Shown: positions 34,052 to 43,179 of the stretch, piece by piece
Layout: the number at the start of each line of letters is the position of its first letter
Numbering within the stretch: the stretch's first letter is position 1
Assembly (NCBI GenBank): GCA_018434355.1
Contig: JAHDPL010000011.1
Coordinates: 183,334-247,333 of the forward strand
Direction: 5' to 3'
DNA: 64,000 nt
Source: Sporomusaceae bacterium
GTDB lineage: Bacteria; Bacillota; Negativicutes; UBA1444
Notes under the pieces: generated by a model
What the model was told of the DNA's origin: nothing
Databases searched by the model: none
What the model saw: only the letters and a program-made list of their open reading frames with translations
Program-made: the position numbers and the translations under genes

Positions 34052-35464
34052 TTAGTTTGTTTCAACTGCTTGCTCCGCTGACTTTAACGGCGCCGAATCT
34101 AGCAGGTACACCAGCAGAAAGACACCAGTGCAGACGGCCCATTCCATATAGATGACATGCGGGAACAGACGGATGGCCGGGACAGTCTGCCAGGCGATCA
34201 AGGTGATCAAACCGGCCAGAATCGTATAAAATGCTGAGTTTTGCCGGCACAGGCCAGGCGCGAACAGGGTGAACAGCACCACGACGCTGAATGCGGCCGT
34301 CAGGCTGAGGCCAACCATCAGTGTCTGGATGATTCCGCTGACAGTCATCGCCAGGGCAAGCGTCATCGCGCCGAGCAGCAGCACGGAGCTTTTGGTGACA
34401 AGCAGCAGACGCTGGTCGGAGGCCGCCGGATTGACGAACTGTTTGTAAATGTCGCGCGAGAACAGCGTGGCTGAACTGAGCAGCAAATTGCAGGCGGTGG
34501 AGACATCGGCCGCCCAAAGGGCTGCCAGCGTGATGCCGGACAACACGGGGTGCAGCGACATGATGACCAATGGTAAGGCCGAAGCGGCGGCGACACTGGG
34601 GAAACTGGCCTTGGCGATCACTCCCATCAAAGCGCAGACAAAGCCGATCGGCAACATCATCAGCCCGCCGATGATGAATCCGCGCTGCGCCGTCGCGACA
34701 TTTTTGGCGCCGAGAGAAATTTGAATGATGCTTTGCAGCGAAATATTTACAGTGACCAATACCAGAATCCAGCCGAAGATGCCGAGCGGGCCTACTCCGT
34801 CGGTCAGGCTGGTATAGGGGACTGAGGGCGGCAGTTTGCTGACGATTTTGTCCATACCGCCGGCCTGCATGACACTGGCCACCGTGGCGGCGATGATGCC
34901 GATGTAAATCAGCAATACGTTGAGAATGTTGGACAGGCTGGCTGACCACATGCCGCCGATAAAAGTGATGCCGATAAAGACGACCGCGCTGGTCAGCATA
35001 CCGCTGGTTACGCTGAAGATATCCGGCAGCAACGCATGCAGGATAGTACCGCCGGCGATGTACTGCAACGATGTGATGACCAACTGGATGATGATCTGAC
35101 AGAGCACGCCGATAGCCATGGCTTTTCTGTCGTAATAACGGGCCAGCAGCTCGGGAATTGTTGAGATGCGGAGTTCGCGGTATTTTTTGGCAACCAAGAG
35201 ACCCATCGAAATGGCTCCGATGCCCCAGGCGGCTGTGTACCAACCGGCAGACAGGCCGACGCGATAAGCTTGTTCGGCAACGCCGATCGTTGATGCGCCG
35301 CCGATCGCCAAGCCGACGATCGAAACTGTGACCAGCGGCGTAGTGAGCTGCCTGCCGGCCAGAACAAAATTGTCGACGCCGCCGCGGGAACGTTTTTCCG
35401 CCCAAAAACTGATCAGAAACAAAATGACGATGTAGGCAATAACGATGAATAAAGGAATGCTCAT
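34052..35464 (-). CDS. Sodium:solute symporter (SSS) family transporter under T-box control
   Basis: The 470-residue membrane protein has about 13 helices and the SSS hallmarks: DNFVLAGRQLTTPLVTVSIVGLAIGGASTIGVAEQAY near 30-66 and an AALWAADVSTACNLLLSSATLFSRDIY segment near 305-331. Sodium-coupled uptake of an amino acid or organic acid is likely. It is preceded by a long leader with two T-box elements, which ties expression to an uncharged tRNA, so an amino acid substrate is strongly suggested. GGAGG lies eight bases before ATG 35464; the upstream extension to 35512 falls in the terminator. Confidence 0.88.
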   Translation of the reverse strand: MSIPLFIVIAYIVILFLISFWAEKRSRGGVDNFVLAGRQLTTPLVTVSIVGLAIGGASTIGVAEQAYRVGLSAGWYTAAWGIGAISMGLLVAKKYRELRISTIPELLARYYDRKAMAIGVLCQIIIQLVITSLQYIAGGTILHALLPDIFSVTSGMLTSAVVFIGITFIGGMWSASLSNILNVLLIYIGIIAATVASVMQAGGMDKIVSKLPPSVPYTSLTDGVGPLGIFGWILVLVTVNISLQSIIQISLGAKNVATAQRGFIIGGLMMLPIGFVCALMGVIAKASFPSVAAASALPLVIMSLHPVLSGITLAALWAADVSTACNLLLSSATLFSRDIYKQFVNPAASDQRLLLVTKSSVLLLGAMTLALAMTVSGIIQTLMVGLSLTAAFSVVVLFTLFAPGLCRQNSAFYTILAGLITLIAWQTVPAIRLFPHVIYMEWAVCTGVFLLVYLLDSAPLKSAEQAVETN

Positions 35465-35510
35465 GGTGTTTACCTCCAACAACTTATTGTCCGGAAATGA
35501 TTTTTGGGGC

Positions 35511-35541
35511 AAAAAAAATCATCCCTCCGGCAAGGGACGAA
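35511..35541 (-). terminator. T-box leader terminator 2
   Basis: On the minus strand TCGTCCCT pairs with AGGGATGA around TGCCGG and is followed by eight T. Its 5' half CGTCCC is also the usual partner of the GGGTGG of T-box 2, giving the standard antiterminator/terminator choice. Confidence 0.85.
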
Positions 35542-35578
35542 TTCATCGCGGTACCACCCAAATAGACCCTGCGTCAAA

Positions 35579-35618
35579 TAAAAAAAGTACCGCAGACAGG
35601 GGCGAAGTGTCGCGGTAC
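35579..35618 (-). terminator. T-box leader terminator 1
   Basis: On the minus strand GTACCGC of T-box 1 pairs with GCGGTAC seven-for-seven over an 18-base loop and is followed by seven T. It lies upstream of the second T-box unit. The GCGGTAC arm could equally pair with the identical GTACCGC of T-box 2. Confidence 0.75.
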
Positions 35619-35819
35619 CACCCTTTTAAGGACGCAAAATCCTCTCAAAGCCCTTAACGCGGACAAGCGGCGCAGCCTACTGTCAGTTCAGCTTGCAGCT
35701 CAGGAAGGAACTTCGTCTGACTTCATCAACCGGCTCGCAGCAACCGCCGGCTCTCTGAATGAATCCGCAAGAGTACTTTCTTCCGTCATCGCTATTGGTA
35801 GTTTACAGTTATAGATAAG

Positions 35820-35848
35820 ATTATCATTGAATTATGGAGATTTGTCAA
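35820..35848 (-). promoter_or_regulatory. Sigma-A promoter of the T-box leader
   Basis: On the minus strand a perfect TTGACA (35843-35848) is separated by 17 bases from GATAAT (35820-35825). A start near 35812 gives a leader of about 350 bases. Confidence 0.85.
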
Positions 35849-35891
35849 CGCTTATCATTGTTTATTCACAAACAGAAGCGAGAAGTAGAAA

Positions 35892-35993
35892 ATGGATCTG
35901 AGTATGTGGCTGATTTCATTCAGGCAGGGAAATCCAGTACCAAACGGGAATATCACTGAAGGGAAGAACGTTGAAGGCAAGAACACCGATTAA
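35892..35993 (+). CDS. Possible 33-codon leader ORF upstream of diguanylate cyclase
   Basis: An ATG at 35892 opens a 33-codon frame whose TAA (35991-35993) overlaps the AAGGAG ribosome site of the next gene, the arrangement expected for translational coupling. The product starts MDLSMWLISFRQG and ends in a G/N/K/E-rich stretch with a GKN repeat. A weak GAAGCGAGAAG lies upstream. No homologue is recognised; it may be a chance frame. Confidence 0.3.
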   Translation: MDLSMWLISFRQGNPVPNGNITEGKNVEGKNTD

Positions 35994-36008
35994 GGAGACC
36001 GTGACATC

Positions 36009-37184
36009 ATGTTTCTGCCGGATATGAGAACAATTTATTTCATCACGATGCTGATCAATCTCGTATTGGCGACGTTAATGCTGGTTTACTGGCGGACGCA
36101 AAAGACCTATGCCGGCTTTTCTTATATGGTGCTTTCCACCAGCCTGATTGCTCTGACATTTCTGTTGTTTACCATCCGCGGTTGGATTCCCGATTATATT
36201 TCCATCCTGGGCGCAAACTTGCTGGTGGGTCTGGCAATGCTATTTCGGTTGGAGGGATTCCGCCGATTTGTTGGTGTCGAACGATTTCAACGCGGCAACC
36301 TTATCCCTGTTGCAGTAATGTTGCTCACCGCAAGCTATTTCAGCTTCGTGCAAAACAGTGAAATGATTCGGGCGATAATCTTATCAGTTGTTGTCATTTA
36401 TTTTATAATCAAGATACTCTATACGTTGTTGACTTCGACAAACCAGGCTGAAAAGCCGTTGATATCGGTCATTGTGGCGATACACACAATATATGTGCTG
36501 GTAATGTCCGGACGGGCTTTAGCGTGGCTCTTTATAGGACCGGAGATGCATCTGTTCGCACCAACGGCGAGTAATGTCGGTTTCTTTATCTATAGTTTAA
36601 TGAACAATGTTGCGATGACTATTGTCTATATCATGATGAACGGGCAACGGCTGACCAACCACCTGACTGTAGCGCAGCAAGCACTGGAATTGTTGGCGAC
36701 CAAGGATTCCCTGACCGATCTCTATAATCATCGGACCCTGCGTGAACTGGGGCAGTCTGAATTGCTGCGTTCTCGCCGGATGAATCATGAATTGGCGCTG
36801 TTAATGTTTGACATCGACCATTTCAAACATGTAAATGATACCTATGGGCACGCAGCCGGCGATAAAGTATTGAATTTGCTTGCAAATCAAGCGTTGCGGA
36901 CCTGCCGGGCTATGGATGTCGTAGCCCGGATGGGCGGGGATGAGTTTGTCATGTTACTGCCGGAAACGAGTGCAGAAAATGCTGCCGTAGTAGCCTGGCG
37001 TTTGCAGCGGGCAGTGGCGCAGGAGGCTTGCGAGTGGGAGGGGAATCAGATAAGCATCACGCTCAGTATTGGTTTGGCAGCACTGACGCCGGACGACCGA
37101 GAGTTTGAATCCTTATTGCGCCGGGCGGACGACGCGTTGTATGAAGCGAAGCGCACCGGTCGCGACCGGTTGGTTGCCCTGTGA
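36009..37184 (+). CDS. Membrane diguanylate cyclase
   Basis: The 391-residue protein has six or seven membrane helices (about 5-215) followed by a short linker helix and a GGDEF domain (about 225-388). The active-site motif is intact (RMGGDEFVMLLPE near 306-318) and the product-inhibition site RAMD lies five residues before GGDEF, so c-di-GMP synthesis under feedback control is expected. No EAL domain is present. The membrane part shows no recognised ligand domain. AAGGAG lies ten bases before the ATG. Confidence 0.9.
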   Translation: MFLPDMRTIYFITMLINLVLATLMLVYWRTQKTYAGFSYMVLSTSLIALTFLLFTIRGWIPDYISILGANLLVGLAMLFRLEGFRRFVGVERFQRGNLIPVAVMLLTASYFSFVQNSEMIRAIILSVVVIYFIIKILYTLLTSTNQAEKPLISVIVAIHTIYVLVMSGRALAWLFIGPEMHLFAPTASNVGFFIYSLMNNVAMTIVYIMMNGQRLTNHLTVAQQALELLATKDSLTDLYNHRTLRELGQSELLRSRRMNHELALLMFDIDHFKHVNDTYGHAAGDKVLNLLANQALRTCRAMDVVARMGGDEFVMLLPETSAENAAVVAWRLQRAVAQEACEWEGNQISITLSIGLAALTPDDREFESLLRRADDALYEAKRTGRDRLVAL

Positions 37185-37226
37185 TGAACGTTGTCTGTGA
37201 ATTTGTGCAAATTTGAGGAGGGTTGA

Positions 37227-38480
37227 ATGATGGGCGAAGGTTACAAAGTATCAGAGGCGGTACAAAAGGTTTACGATCGATTAGCGAACGAATCGGCGGT
37301 AAAAACCGGGATAGAGTTCCTAGCGGCGGATCACTCGGCAACAGTGGCAGAGCAGATCGCAATCAACGAAGTTGCGGCGCCGCCGTTCAAAGAGAATGAA
37401 AGAGCTTTGTTTTATATGGCCAAATTGCAGGAACTAGGGCTTGCCGATGTGCAGCAGGACGACGAAGGCAATGTTTTCGGCGTGTTTCGCGGCTGCGGCA
37501 ACGGACCGCGCTTGTTCGTTTCCGCCCATCTGGATACCGTGTTTGCCGAAGCAACCGATGTGACGGTAAAAGAAAGGGATGGAAAACTCTATGCACCCGG
37601 CATTGCTGACAATGCCCGCGGCCTGGCGGCGATTCTGGCGGTGATTCGGGCGCTGCGAAGCTCCGGCGTCCAGACGGTCGGCGATATCGTTTTCGGCGGC
37701 AATGTCGGCGAAGAGGGTCTGGGCGATTTGCGCGGCATCAAGGCATTTTTCCGTGACAACACTGATATTGACGGCTATATTACGGTGGACGGCGTCAAGG
37801 AGCAAATCATCACTTACCTGGCGACCGGTAGCCGCCGCTATGAAATTACTTATCGGGGGCCGGGCGGCCATAGCTGGAATGCGTTCGGCCTGCCCAGCGC
37901 GATTCATGCGCTCGGCCGGGCCATCGCCAAGATCGGCGAGGTACGGACGCCGAGCCAACCGAAGACTACCTTTACCGTCGGTACGATCACAGGCGGCACC
38001 TCGGTCAACTCGATTGCCGCCGATGCTTCGATGCTGCTGGATTTGCGTTCGGCCAGCGAGGCGGAACTGAAAAAACTGGAAACTGAAGTGTTGGCATTGC
38101 TGCAAGTGGCGGCCGACGAAGAAAATGCCCGTTGGGGCAGCAGTGCGATCCGCGTTGAAATCAAACTGGTGGGCGACAGGCCGGCAGGGGAGCAGTCTCC
38201 CGATTTGCCGATCGTGCAGGCGGCCTGGGCCGCATCGGAGGCCGTTGCCGTACCGCCTGAGTTCGGGCCGGCCAGCAGTACGGATGCGAATTTGCCGATG
38301 AGTCTCGGCATACCGGCGATCCGGTTATGTGGCGGCGGCGCAGAGGGCAACAATCACTCGCTTGACGAGTGGTATGACCCGGCCAACGCGTACCGCGGAC
38401 CGCAGAAAATTTTCCTGACATTGCTCGGCCTTGTCGGCGTTGCCGGAGTCAGCGAACCGCTACTCGCAAAACGCGGCTAG
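37227..38480 (+). CDS. M20-family metallopeptidase
   Basis: The 417-residue protein shows the two-zinc M20 layout: FVSAHLDTVF (about 91-100), GIADNARGLAAIL (about 119-131), GNVGEEGLGDLRG (about 155-167) and a final histidine in GNNHSLDEWYDP (about 373-384), with a dimerisation-domain GGHSWNAFG near 213-221. Members are aminopeptidase T-like di/tripeptidases or amidohydrolases; the exact substrate is unknown. GAGGAGGG precedes two ATG codons (37227 and 37230), and the second has better spacing. Confidence 0.85.
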   Translation: MMGEGYKVSEAVQKVYDRLANESAVKTGIEFLAADHSATVAEQIAINEVAAPPFKENERALFYMAKLQELGLADVQQDDEGNVFGVFRGCGNGPRLFVSAHLDTVFAEATDVTVKERDGKLYAPGIADNARGLAAILAVIRALRSSGVQTVGDIVFGGNVGEEGLGDLRGIKAFFRDNTDIDGYITVDGVKEQIITYLATGSRRYEITYRGPGGHSWNAFGLPSAIHALGRAIAKIGEVRTPSQPKTTFTVGTITGGTSVNSIAADASMLLDLRSASEAELKKLETEVLALLQVAADEENARWGSSAIRVEIKLVGDRPAGEQSPDLPIVQAAWAASEAVAVPPEFGPASSTDANLPMSLGIPAIRLCGGGAEGNNHSLDEWYDPANAYRGPQKIFLTLLGLVGVAGVSEPLLAKRG

Positions 38481-38514
38481 CCTGTGGAAGACTGCATTGA
38501 AAGGAGCGGGAACA

Positions 38515-39360
38515 TTGTCTGAAACGATGAAAATCCGCAATGTCGCGGCGCAGGAAATGCAGTTGCTGTCGGACTGGGCGGCGGCGGAAGGCTGGAATCC
38601 CGGTCTGCATGATGCGGAGTGCTTTTTTGCCGCCGATCCGCAAGGATTCTTCGTCGGTGAAGTTGCCGGTTCTCCGGTGGGCTGCATTTCTGCGGTCGCT
38701 TATGGACAGGAATTCGGCTTCGTCGGATTTTACATCGTCCGGCCGGAGTTTCGCGGCCAAGGCTACGGTATCCAGCTGTGGCAGGCGGCGATGCGTTATC
38801 TCGGCCCGCGCAACATTGGACTTGACGGCGTGGTTGCCCAGCAGGCCAATTATCAGAAGTCCGGTTTCCGGCTCGCCTATCGCAATATTCGCTATGGAAC
38901 AAACAATATGAACAGGCTACAGACTGCGCCGGGCCTTGTACCGCTGGCGCAGCTGCCGTTCGAACAATTGGCGGCTTACGACAGAATGCTGTTCGCCTTT
39001 GAGCGGCAAGACTTTCTGCGCTGCTGGATCAGCAGGCCGCAGGTCTGCGCGCTGGGGTTGTTGCAGCAAGAACGGTTGGCAGGCTATGGCGTGTTGCGGG
39101 CCTGCCGCGAGGGCTATAAGATCGGGCCGTTGTTTGCCGACGGTCCGGCAGAAGCGGAAGCCTTGCTGGCCGGCTTGACATTGGGACGGCAGTCCGGACC
39201 GATATTTTTGGATGCGCCGGAAGTCAACGCGCAGGCGGTCCGGCTGGCCGAACGGGCCGGGATGAAGCCGGTGTTTGAAACCGCCAGGATGTACACGCAA
39301 CAACCGCCGGCGATGCCGCTGGATAAACTGTTCGGCGTGACCAGTTTTGAGTTGGGCTGA
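38515..39360 (+). CDS. GNAT-family N-acetyltransferase with C-terminal extension
   Basis: The 281-residue protein has an N-terminal GNAT domain with the acetyl-CoA loop RPEFRGQGYGIQLWQAAM (about 77-94) and a second, GNAT-like half (about 140-275) including LAGYGVLRACREGYKIGPLFAD. The two-domain form is common among uncharacterised acetyltransferases. AAGGAG lies eight bases before TTG 38515; ATG 38527 is the alternative. It starts 34 bases after the M20 peptidase. Confidence 0.82.
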   Translation: MSETMKIRNVAAQEMQLLSDWAAAEGWNPGLHDAECFFAADPQGFFVGEVAGSPVGCISAVAYGQEFGFVGFYIVRPEFRGQGYGIQLWQAAMRYLGPRNIGLDGVVAQQANYQKSGFRLAYRNIRYGTNNMNRLQTAPGLVPLAQLPFEQLAAYDRMLFAFERQDFLRCWISRPQVCALGLLQQERLAGYGVLRACREGYKIGPLFADGPAEAEALLAGLTLGRQSGPIFLDAPEVNAQAVRLAERAGMKPVFETARMYTQQPPAMPLDKLFGVTSFELG

Positions 39361-39384
39361 CTGTAGAAAGTTGAAGGATGCGAC

Positions 39385-41301
39385 ATGAATTTATTGACTG
39401 TGGAGAATCTGGCCAAGAGCTATGGCGAAAGAATCTTGTTTGAGCAGGTGTCACTGAGTATCAATGAAGGCGACAAAATCGGCCTGATTGGCGTCAACGG
39501 AACCGGCAAGACGACGTTTCTTGAAGTGTTGACCGGCCGGGAACCGGCTGATGCGGGGAAAATAATACTGAATAGCGGCGTTCGGCTGGAATATCTGTCG
39601 CAAACCCCTGAGTTTGCTGAACAGGCAACCGTGTTGGAACAGGTTTTTCAGGGCGACTCACCGGCGATGCAGGCAATTCGCGACTATGAGCTGGTACTCG
39701 GGCAGGTCCAGGCCCAGCCCGACAATACGGAGCTGCAGGCACGCTTGATCCGTCTCAGCCAGCAGATGGATGCGACCCATGCCTGGCAGTTGGAGAGCGA
39801 TGCGAAAACCATCCTGACCAAACTGGGAATTGTTGATTTTGCGACCAACATCAGCGAATTGTCGGGCGGCCAACGAAAAAGGGTGGCGTTGGCAGCAGCG
39901 CTGATCCAGCCAGCCGAGTTGCTGATTCTTGATGAACCGACCAATCATATCGACAATGACATGGTGGCCTGGCTGGAACAATACCTGCACTCATACAACG
40001 GCGCATTGTTGATGATTACGCACGACCGTTACTTTCTCGACCGGGTTGCCAACCGGATCATCGAGATCGATCGCGGCAAACTGTATGGCTATAGCGGCAA
40101 CTATGGCGACTTTTTGTTATTGAAGGCTGAGCGGGAAGAACAGCAGGAAAGCAGTGAACGCAAACGGCAAAACCTGTTGCGCAATGAACTGGCCTGGATC
40201 CGTCGCGGCGCACAGGCGCGTTCCACCAAACAAAAAGCCCGCATTGAACGATTTGAAGAACTCAGCAGCCAAAAAACAACCGCCCCGGTCGGCAAACTGG
40301 AAATTGAAGCAGGCGCCACCCGTTTGGGTCGCAAGATTATTGAACTGGACCGGATTCATTTTGGTTATGCCGAAACGGAGCTGATCCGTAATTTTAGTTA
40401 TAACCTGCTAAAAAACGACCGCCTGGGGATTGTCGGACCGAATGGCAGCGGCAAATCGACTTTGCTGAATCTGATTGCCGGTCGACTGTCGCCTGTGCTA
40501 GGCTCGGTTGAAATCGGCCAGACTGTGAAAATCGGCTTCTTTTCCCAGGAAAGCAGTGAGATGGATGAATCGCTCAGGGTCATCGAGTATATCCGAGAAG
40601 AAGCAAACTACATCACTACATTGGATGGAACGGACATCAGCGCTTCGCAGATGCTGGAACGGTTTTTGTTCTCACCGCAGGTCCAGTGGCTACCGATCGC
40701 CAAACTTTCCGGCGGCGAGCGGCGTCGCCTGTTCCTGCTGCGGATTCTGATGGGAGCGCCGAATGTACTGTTGCTTGACGAACCCACCAACGACCTTGAT
40801 GTGCAGACCCTGACCGTACTCGAGGATTATCTAGACGACTTTCCCGGCGCCGTGGTGGTGGTTTCGCATGACCGCTATTTTCTCGACCGGGTGGTGGATA
40901 AGTTGTTCGCCTTTGAAGGCGATGGCGTAGTTGCCCAATATGTCGGCGGCTATACGGATTATCAGGAAAAAAAGGCGCAACAGGCATCGTTGTTGGAGGG
41001 CAAATCTGCCAAGCCGGCTGCCGACAAACCGGCTGAGATTCCGCAGGCAAGGTCGCTGCGCAAGTTTTCGTTTAATGAACAACGCGAGTACGACATGATC
41101 GAGGCGGTTATCGCCGGAGTGGAGGCCGAGTTGCAGGCTGTTGCCGCAGAAATCGATACGGCAGGCGCCGATTTTTCGCTGTTGCAACAATTGACAGCTC
41201 GCCAGGCGGAATTGAACCTGAAACTGGAAGGGTTGATGGAACGTTGGGCTTATCTGGAAGAGTTGGCGGAAGCGATCCGACAGCAGAATAAACTTGATTG
41301 A
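39385..41301 (+). CDS. ABC-F family ATPase, Uup-like
   Basis: The 638-residue soluble protein carries two ABC domains: Walker A GVNGTGKTTF near 37 and signature LSGGQRKRVALAAAL near 158 in the first; Walker A GPNGSGKSTLL near 350 and LSGGERRRLFLL near 441 in the second. An ABC-F linker rich in R, E and Q (about 245-300) joins them and a coiled-coil tail (about 565-638) fits the Uup/YdiF branch. ABC-F proteins act on the ribosome or nucleic acids rather than in transport. Confidence 0.9.
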   Translation: MNLLTVENLAKSYGERILFEQVSLSINEGDKIGLIGVNGTGKTTFLEVLTGREPADAGKIILNSGVRLEYLSQTPEFAEQATVLEQVFQGDSPAMQAIRDYELVLGQVQAQPDNTELQARLIRLSQQMDATHAWQLESDAKTILTKLGIVDFATNISELSGGQRKRVALAAALIQPAELLILDEPTNHIDNDMVAWLEQYLHSYNGALLMITHDRYFLDRVANRIIEIDRGKLYGYSGNYGDFLLLKAEREEQQESSERKRQNLLRNELAWIRRGAQARSTKQKARIERFEELSSQKTTAPVGKLEIEAGATRLGRKIIELDRIHFGYAETELIRNFSYNLLKNDRLGIVGPNGSGKSTLLNLIAGRLSPVLGSVEIGQTVKIGFFSQESSEMDESLRVIEYIREEANYITTLDGTDISASQMLERFLFSPQVQWLPIAKLSGGERRRLFLLRILMGAPNVLLLDEPTNDLDVQTLTVLEDYLDDFPGAVVVVSHDRYFLDRVVDKLFAFEGDGVVAQYVGGYTDYQEKKAQQASLLEGKSAKPAADKPAEIPQARSLRKFSFNEQREYDMIEAVIAGVEAELQAVAAEIDTAGADFSLLQQLTARQAELNLKLEGLMERWAYLEELAEAIRQQNKLD

Positions 41302-41339
41302 ATGCGGATATGCGATGAACGAGCAGGGGATGGTGGCGG

Positions 41340-41777
41340 ATGATTTTGGTCAGCGCTTGTCTGGCAGGCGAAAAATGCCGTTATAATGGCGAGGCGTTTT
41401 TCTGCGACTCCGTGGCGGAGCTGATGGCGTCAGGCCGAGCGATCGCAGTTTGTCCGGAAGTGCTTGGCGGGTTGCCGACGCCCCGACCGCCGGCGGAGAT
41501 CGTGGCTGGACGGGTGCTGACACGTGGTGGCGCAGATGTTACGGAACAGTTTCACAGCGGGGCGCTGATTGGGCTGGGATTGGCCCGCCAGGCCGGCTGC
41601 AGCAGCGCGGTTTTAAAAGCGCGTTCGCCTTCCTGCGGCGTGGGGCAGGTTTATGACGGCAGTTTTAGCGGGCGCTTGATTGCAGGAGACGGAATTTTTG
41701 CCGCGATGCTGAAAGCGGCGGGAATTCGTGTGATAACAGAAGATCAGTGCGAAGAACTCGAAGGGACCGGGTGGTAG
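41340..41777 (+). CDS. DUF523-family protein
   Basis: The 145-residue protein begins ILVSACLAGEKCRYNG and continues with AVCPEVLGGLPTPRPPAEI and LKARSPSCGVGQVYDG, the cysteine-containing signatures of the DUF523 (YbbK-like) family. The three conserved cysteine sites suggest metal or cluster binding, but the function is unknown. It lies between the ABC-F and aromatic acid exporter genes in one strand run, four bases before the latter. Confidence 0.85.
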   Translation: MILVSACLAGEKCRYNGEAFFCDSVAELMASGRAIAVCPEVLGGLPTPRPPAEIVAGRVLTRGGADVTEQFHSGALIGLGLARQAGCSSAVLKARSPSCGVGQVYDGSFSGRLIAGDGIFAAMLKAAGIRVITEDQCEELEGTGW

Positions 41778-41781
41778 ACTA

Positions 41782-42858
41782 GTGAAAATCGGCGCAAGGA
41801 TCGTCAAGACGGGGATTGCCGTCAGCATCACAATGTACCTGTGCAAGTTTTTTCAACTGGAACCGGCATTTTTCGGCGCGGTTTCCGCTGTGGTCAATAT
41901 GCAACCGTCCTTGTTTCTGACAGTCAAGACCGCTAAGGATCAAATCGTGGTTCATCTGATCGCAGTCGGAATAGGACTGCTGTTTGGCTATCTGCTAGGT
42001 GGTGCGCCGATCGTCATGGGACTCGTTAGCATTCTGTTGATTGTGGTGTATTTGAAAATGGGCTTGCATAGCGGGATTTCGATGGGAATCGTCGCTGCGG
42101 TTTTTGTCATGGGATCAAGCGAAGACTTGTTTCTGCCGCATGCGCTCAACCGGACCGGAGTGGTCTTTACCGGCCTGCTTTCTGCAATGCTGGTGAACAT
42201 GCTGTTATGGCCGCCCCGCTACAACCGGCAGTTGAAGCAAAAACTGCAACAGGCCAATGAAGCGGCGGTCGCATATTTTTGCCAGGCTGTCGCGGAATAT
42301 GTAAAGCTGGAAAATACGGAACCCACTCTTGATCCGGCGGAAAAAGAGCGAGTCCATTCAATAAATCAGGAAGTCAGGGCTCTGATCGGGCTGTCTGCGC
42401 GGGAAAGCGAGCTAGCGTTGGCGAACCTTGACAACCAGGGCCGCTGGCTGGCGCTGGCCGGCAGATTGTCGGTGTATAACGAAGCATTGACCGAAAAGGC
42501 CGACCGAATATATGAACTGTTGCCGGCGAGACTCAAGCGTCGCCATGATGCAGGCGATCCGCCGATCAGCGAAGAATTTCGGGCGATTTTGGCGATTCTT
42601 GGCAGCAGCAACGAAACCCTGCAGCGGGTCAATGCCAAACTGCGCAAGGTCGTGATCGACGGAGAAACAGCCGAACTGGAACCGGTCAATGAAATCTTTT
42701 GGGAACGATTGTCGGTGGCTATCGAGCAGTGGCAGAGCAAACTGTCGGGCAGTTATTACGTACATGGTTTGATCGAGGCTGCCGTGACTGCCAATGAAAT
42801 CAAATGGGCCGCCCGGGAAGGGAAACTTCTGTTGCAGGAGCTTCTGCAAACGGAGTGA
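41782..42858 (+). CDS. Aromatic acid exporter (ArAE) family protein
   Basis: The 358-residue protein has an N-terminal block of about six membrane helices (about 8-155) with SAVVNMQPSLFLTVKTAKDQ near 37-56, followed by a long helical cytoplasmic domain (about 160-358). This is the FUSC/ArAE_1 arrangement of Firmicutes proteins proposed to export aromatic acids. GTG 41782 follows the DUF523 stop by four bases. Substrate unproved. Confidence 0.8.
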   Translation: MKIGARIVKTGIAVSITMYLCKFFQLEPAFFGAVSAVVNMQPSLFLTVKTAKDQIVVHLIAVGIGLLFGYLLGGAPIVMGLVSILLIVVYLKMGLHSGISMGIVAAVFVMGSSEDLFLPHALNRTGVVFTGLLSAMLVNMLLWPPRYNRQLKQKLQQANEAAVAYFCQAVAEYVKLENTEPTLDPAEKERVHSINQEVRALIGLSARESELALANLDNQGRWLALAGRLSVYNEALTEKADRIYELLPARLKRRHDAGDPPISEEFRAILAILGSSNETLQRVNAKLRKVVIDGETAELEPVNEIFWERLSVAIEQWQSKLSGSYYVHGLIEAAVTANEIKWAAREGKLLLQELLQTE

Positions 42859-42888
42859 ACGACTGGCGCGCCCCGAGGGGGAGCAACA

Positions 42889-43155
42889 GTGGGCAGACAG
42901 CAAAAACCGGCGGAAACGGGGATTGGTTGGCTGAAATGTGCGTTATGGGGAATACTGATGACGCCGCTAACCATGCTGCTGATTTACCTGACACTAGGCT
43001 TTATGCCGGACCGACTGGAACAGCTGGTCCGCAGCACGATGTTGGACTACCCGTTTCTGTTCGGCCTTGCTTTTTATCTTTGCGGGGTGGTGGCTTATCA
43101 CTGGATTGGTCTCGATTTGTCAAAGCGGGAGGACTGGCCGGACCTTCCCGGATAA
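42889..43155 (+). CDS. Small two-helix membrane protein, unknown
   Basis: This 88-residue protein has two clear membrane helices (about 17-38 and 55-75) and a charged C-terminus rich in D and P. The GTG start follows GAGGGGGAG with good spacing. I do not recognise the family. It lies in the run between the ArAE and cupin genes. Confidence 0.65.
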   Translation: MGRQQKPAETGIGWLKCALWGILMTPLTMLLIYLTLGFMPDRLEQLVRSTMLDYPFLFGLAFYLCGVVAYHWIGLDLSKREDWPDLPG

Positions 43156-43179
43156 AAATAATAGTCAGGAGCGGGTAGG

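Larger units (their letters stand above)
35511..35812 (-). promoter_or_regulatory. T-box riboswitch with two tandem T-box/terminator units
   Basis: The leader of the symporter gene contains a single stem I region (about 35645-35800, with an AGAGAG element and a GGTTGCTGC apical segment), then the conserved T-box sequence GGGTGGTACCGCG twice: at 35611-35623 and 35547-35559. Each is followed by its own terminator. The UGGU in each bulge fits a tRNA ending ACCA. The likely specifier is in GACGAAGTTCC near 35707-35715; by comparison with the GAAC-UAC-A layout of tyrS it would be TTC (Phe), with GTT (Val) the alternative. Uncharged tRNA should permit read-through into the transporter gene. Confidence 0.85.

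Noticed and set aside
34062..35405. 447-codon frame in the same strand as the SSS transporter
   Set aside because: It is an out-of-frame translation of the same gene, rich in R and H, while the other frame gives a complete SSS protein.
35461..35840. Possible CRISPR-like or insertion repeat because of the duplicated GGTACC sequence
   Set aside because: The duplicated element is the T-box core with terminators, not a spacer array or transposon end.
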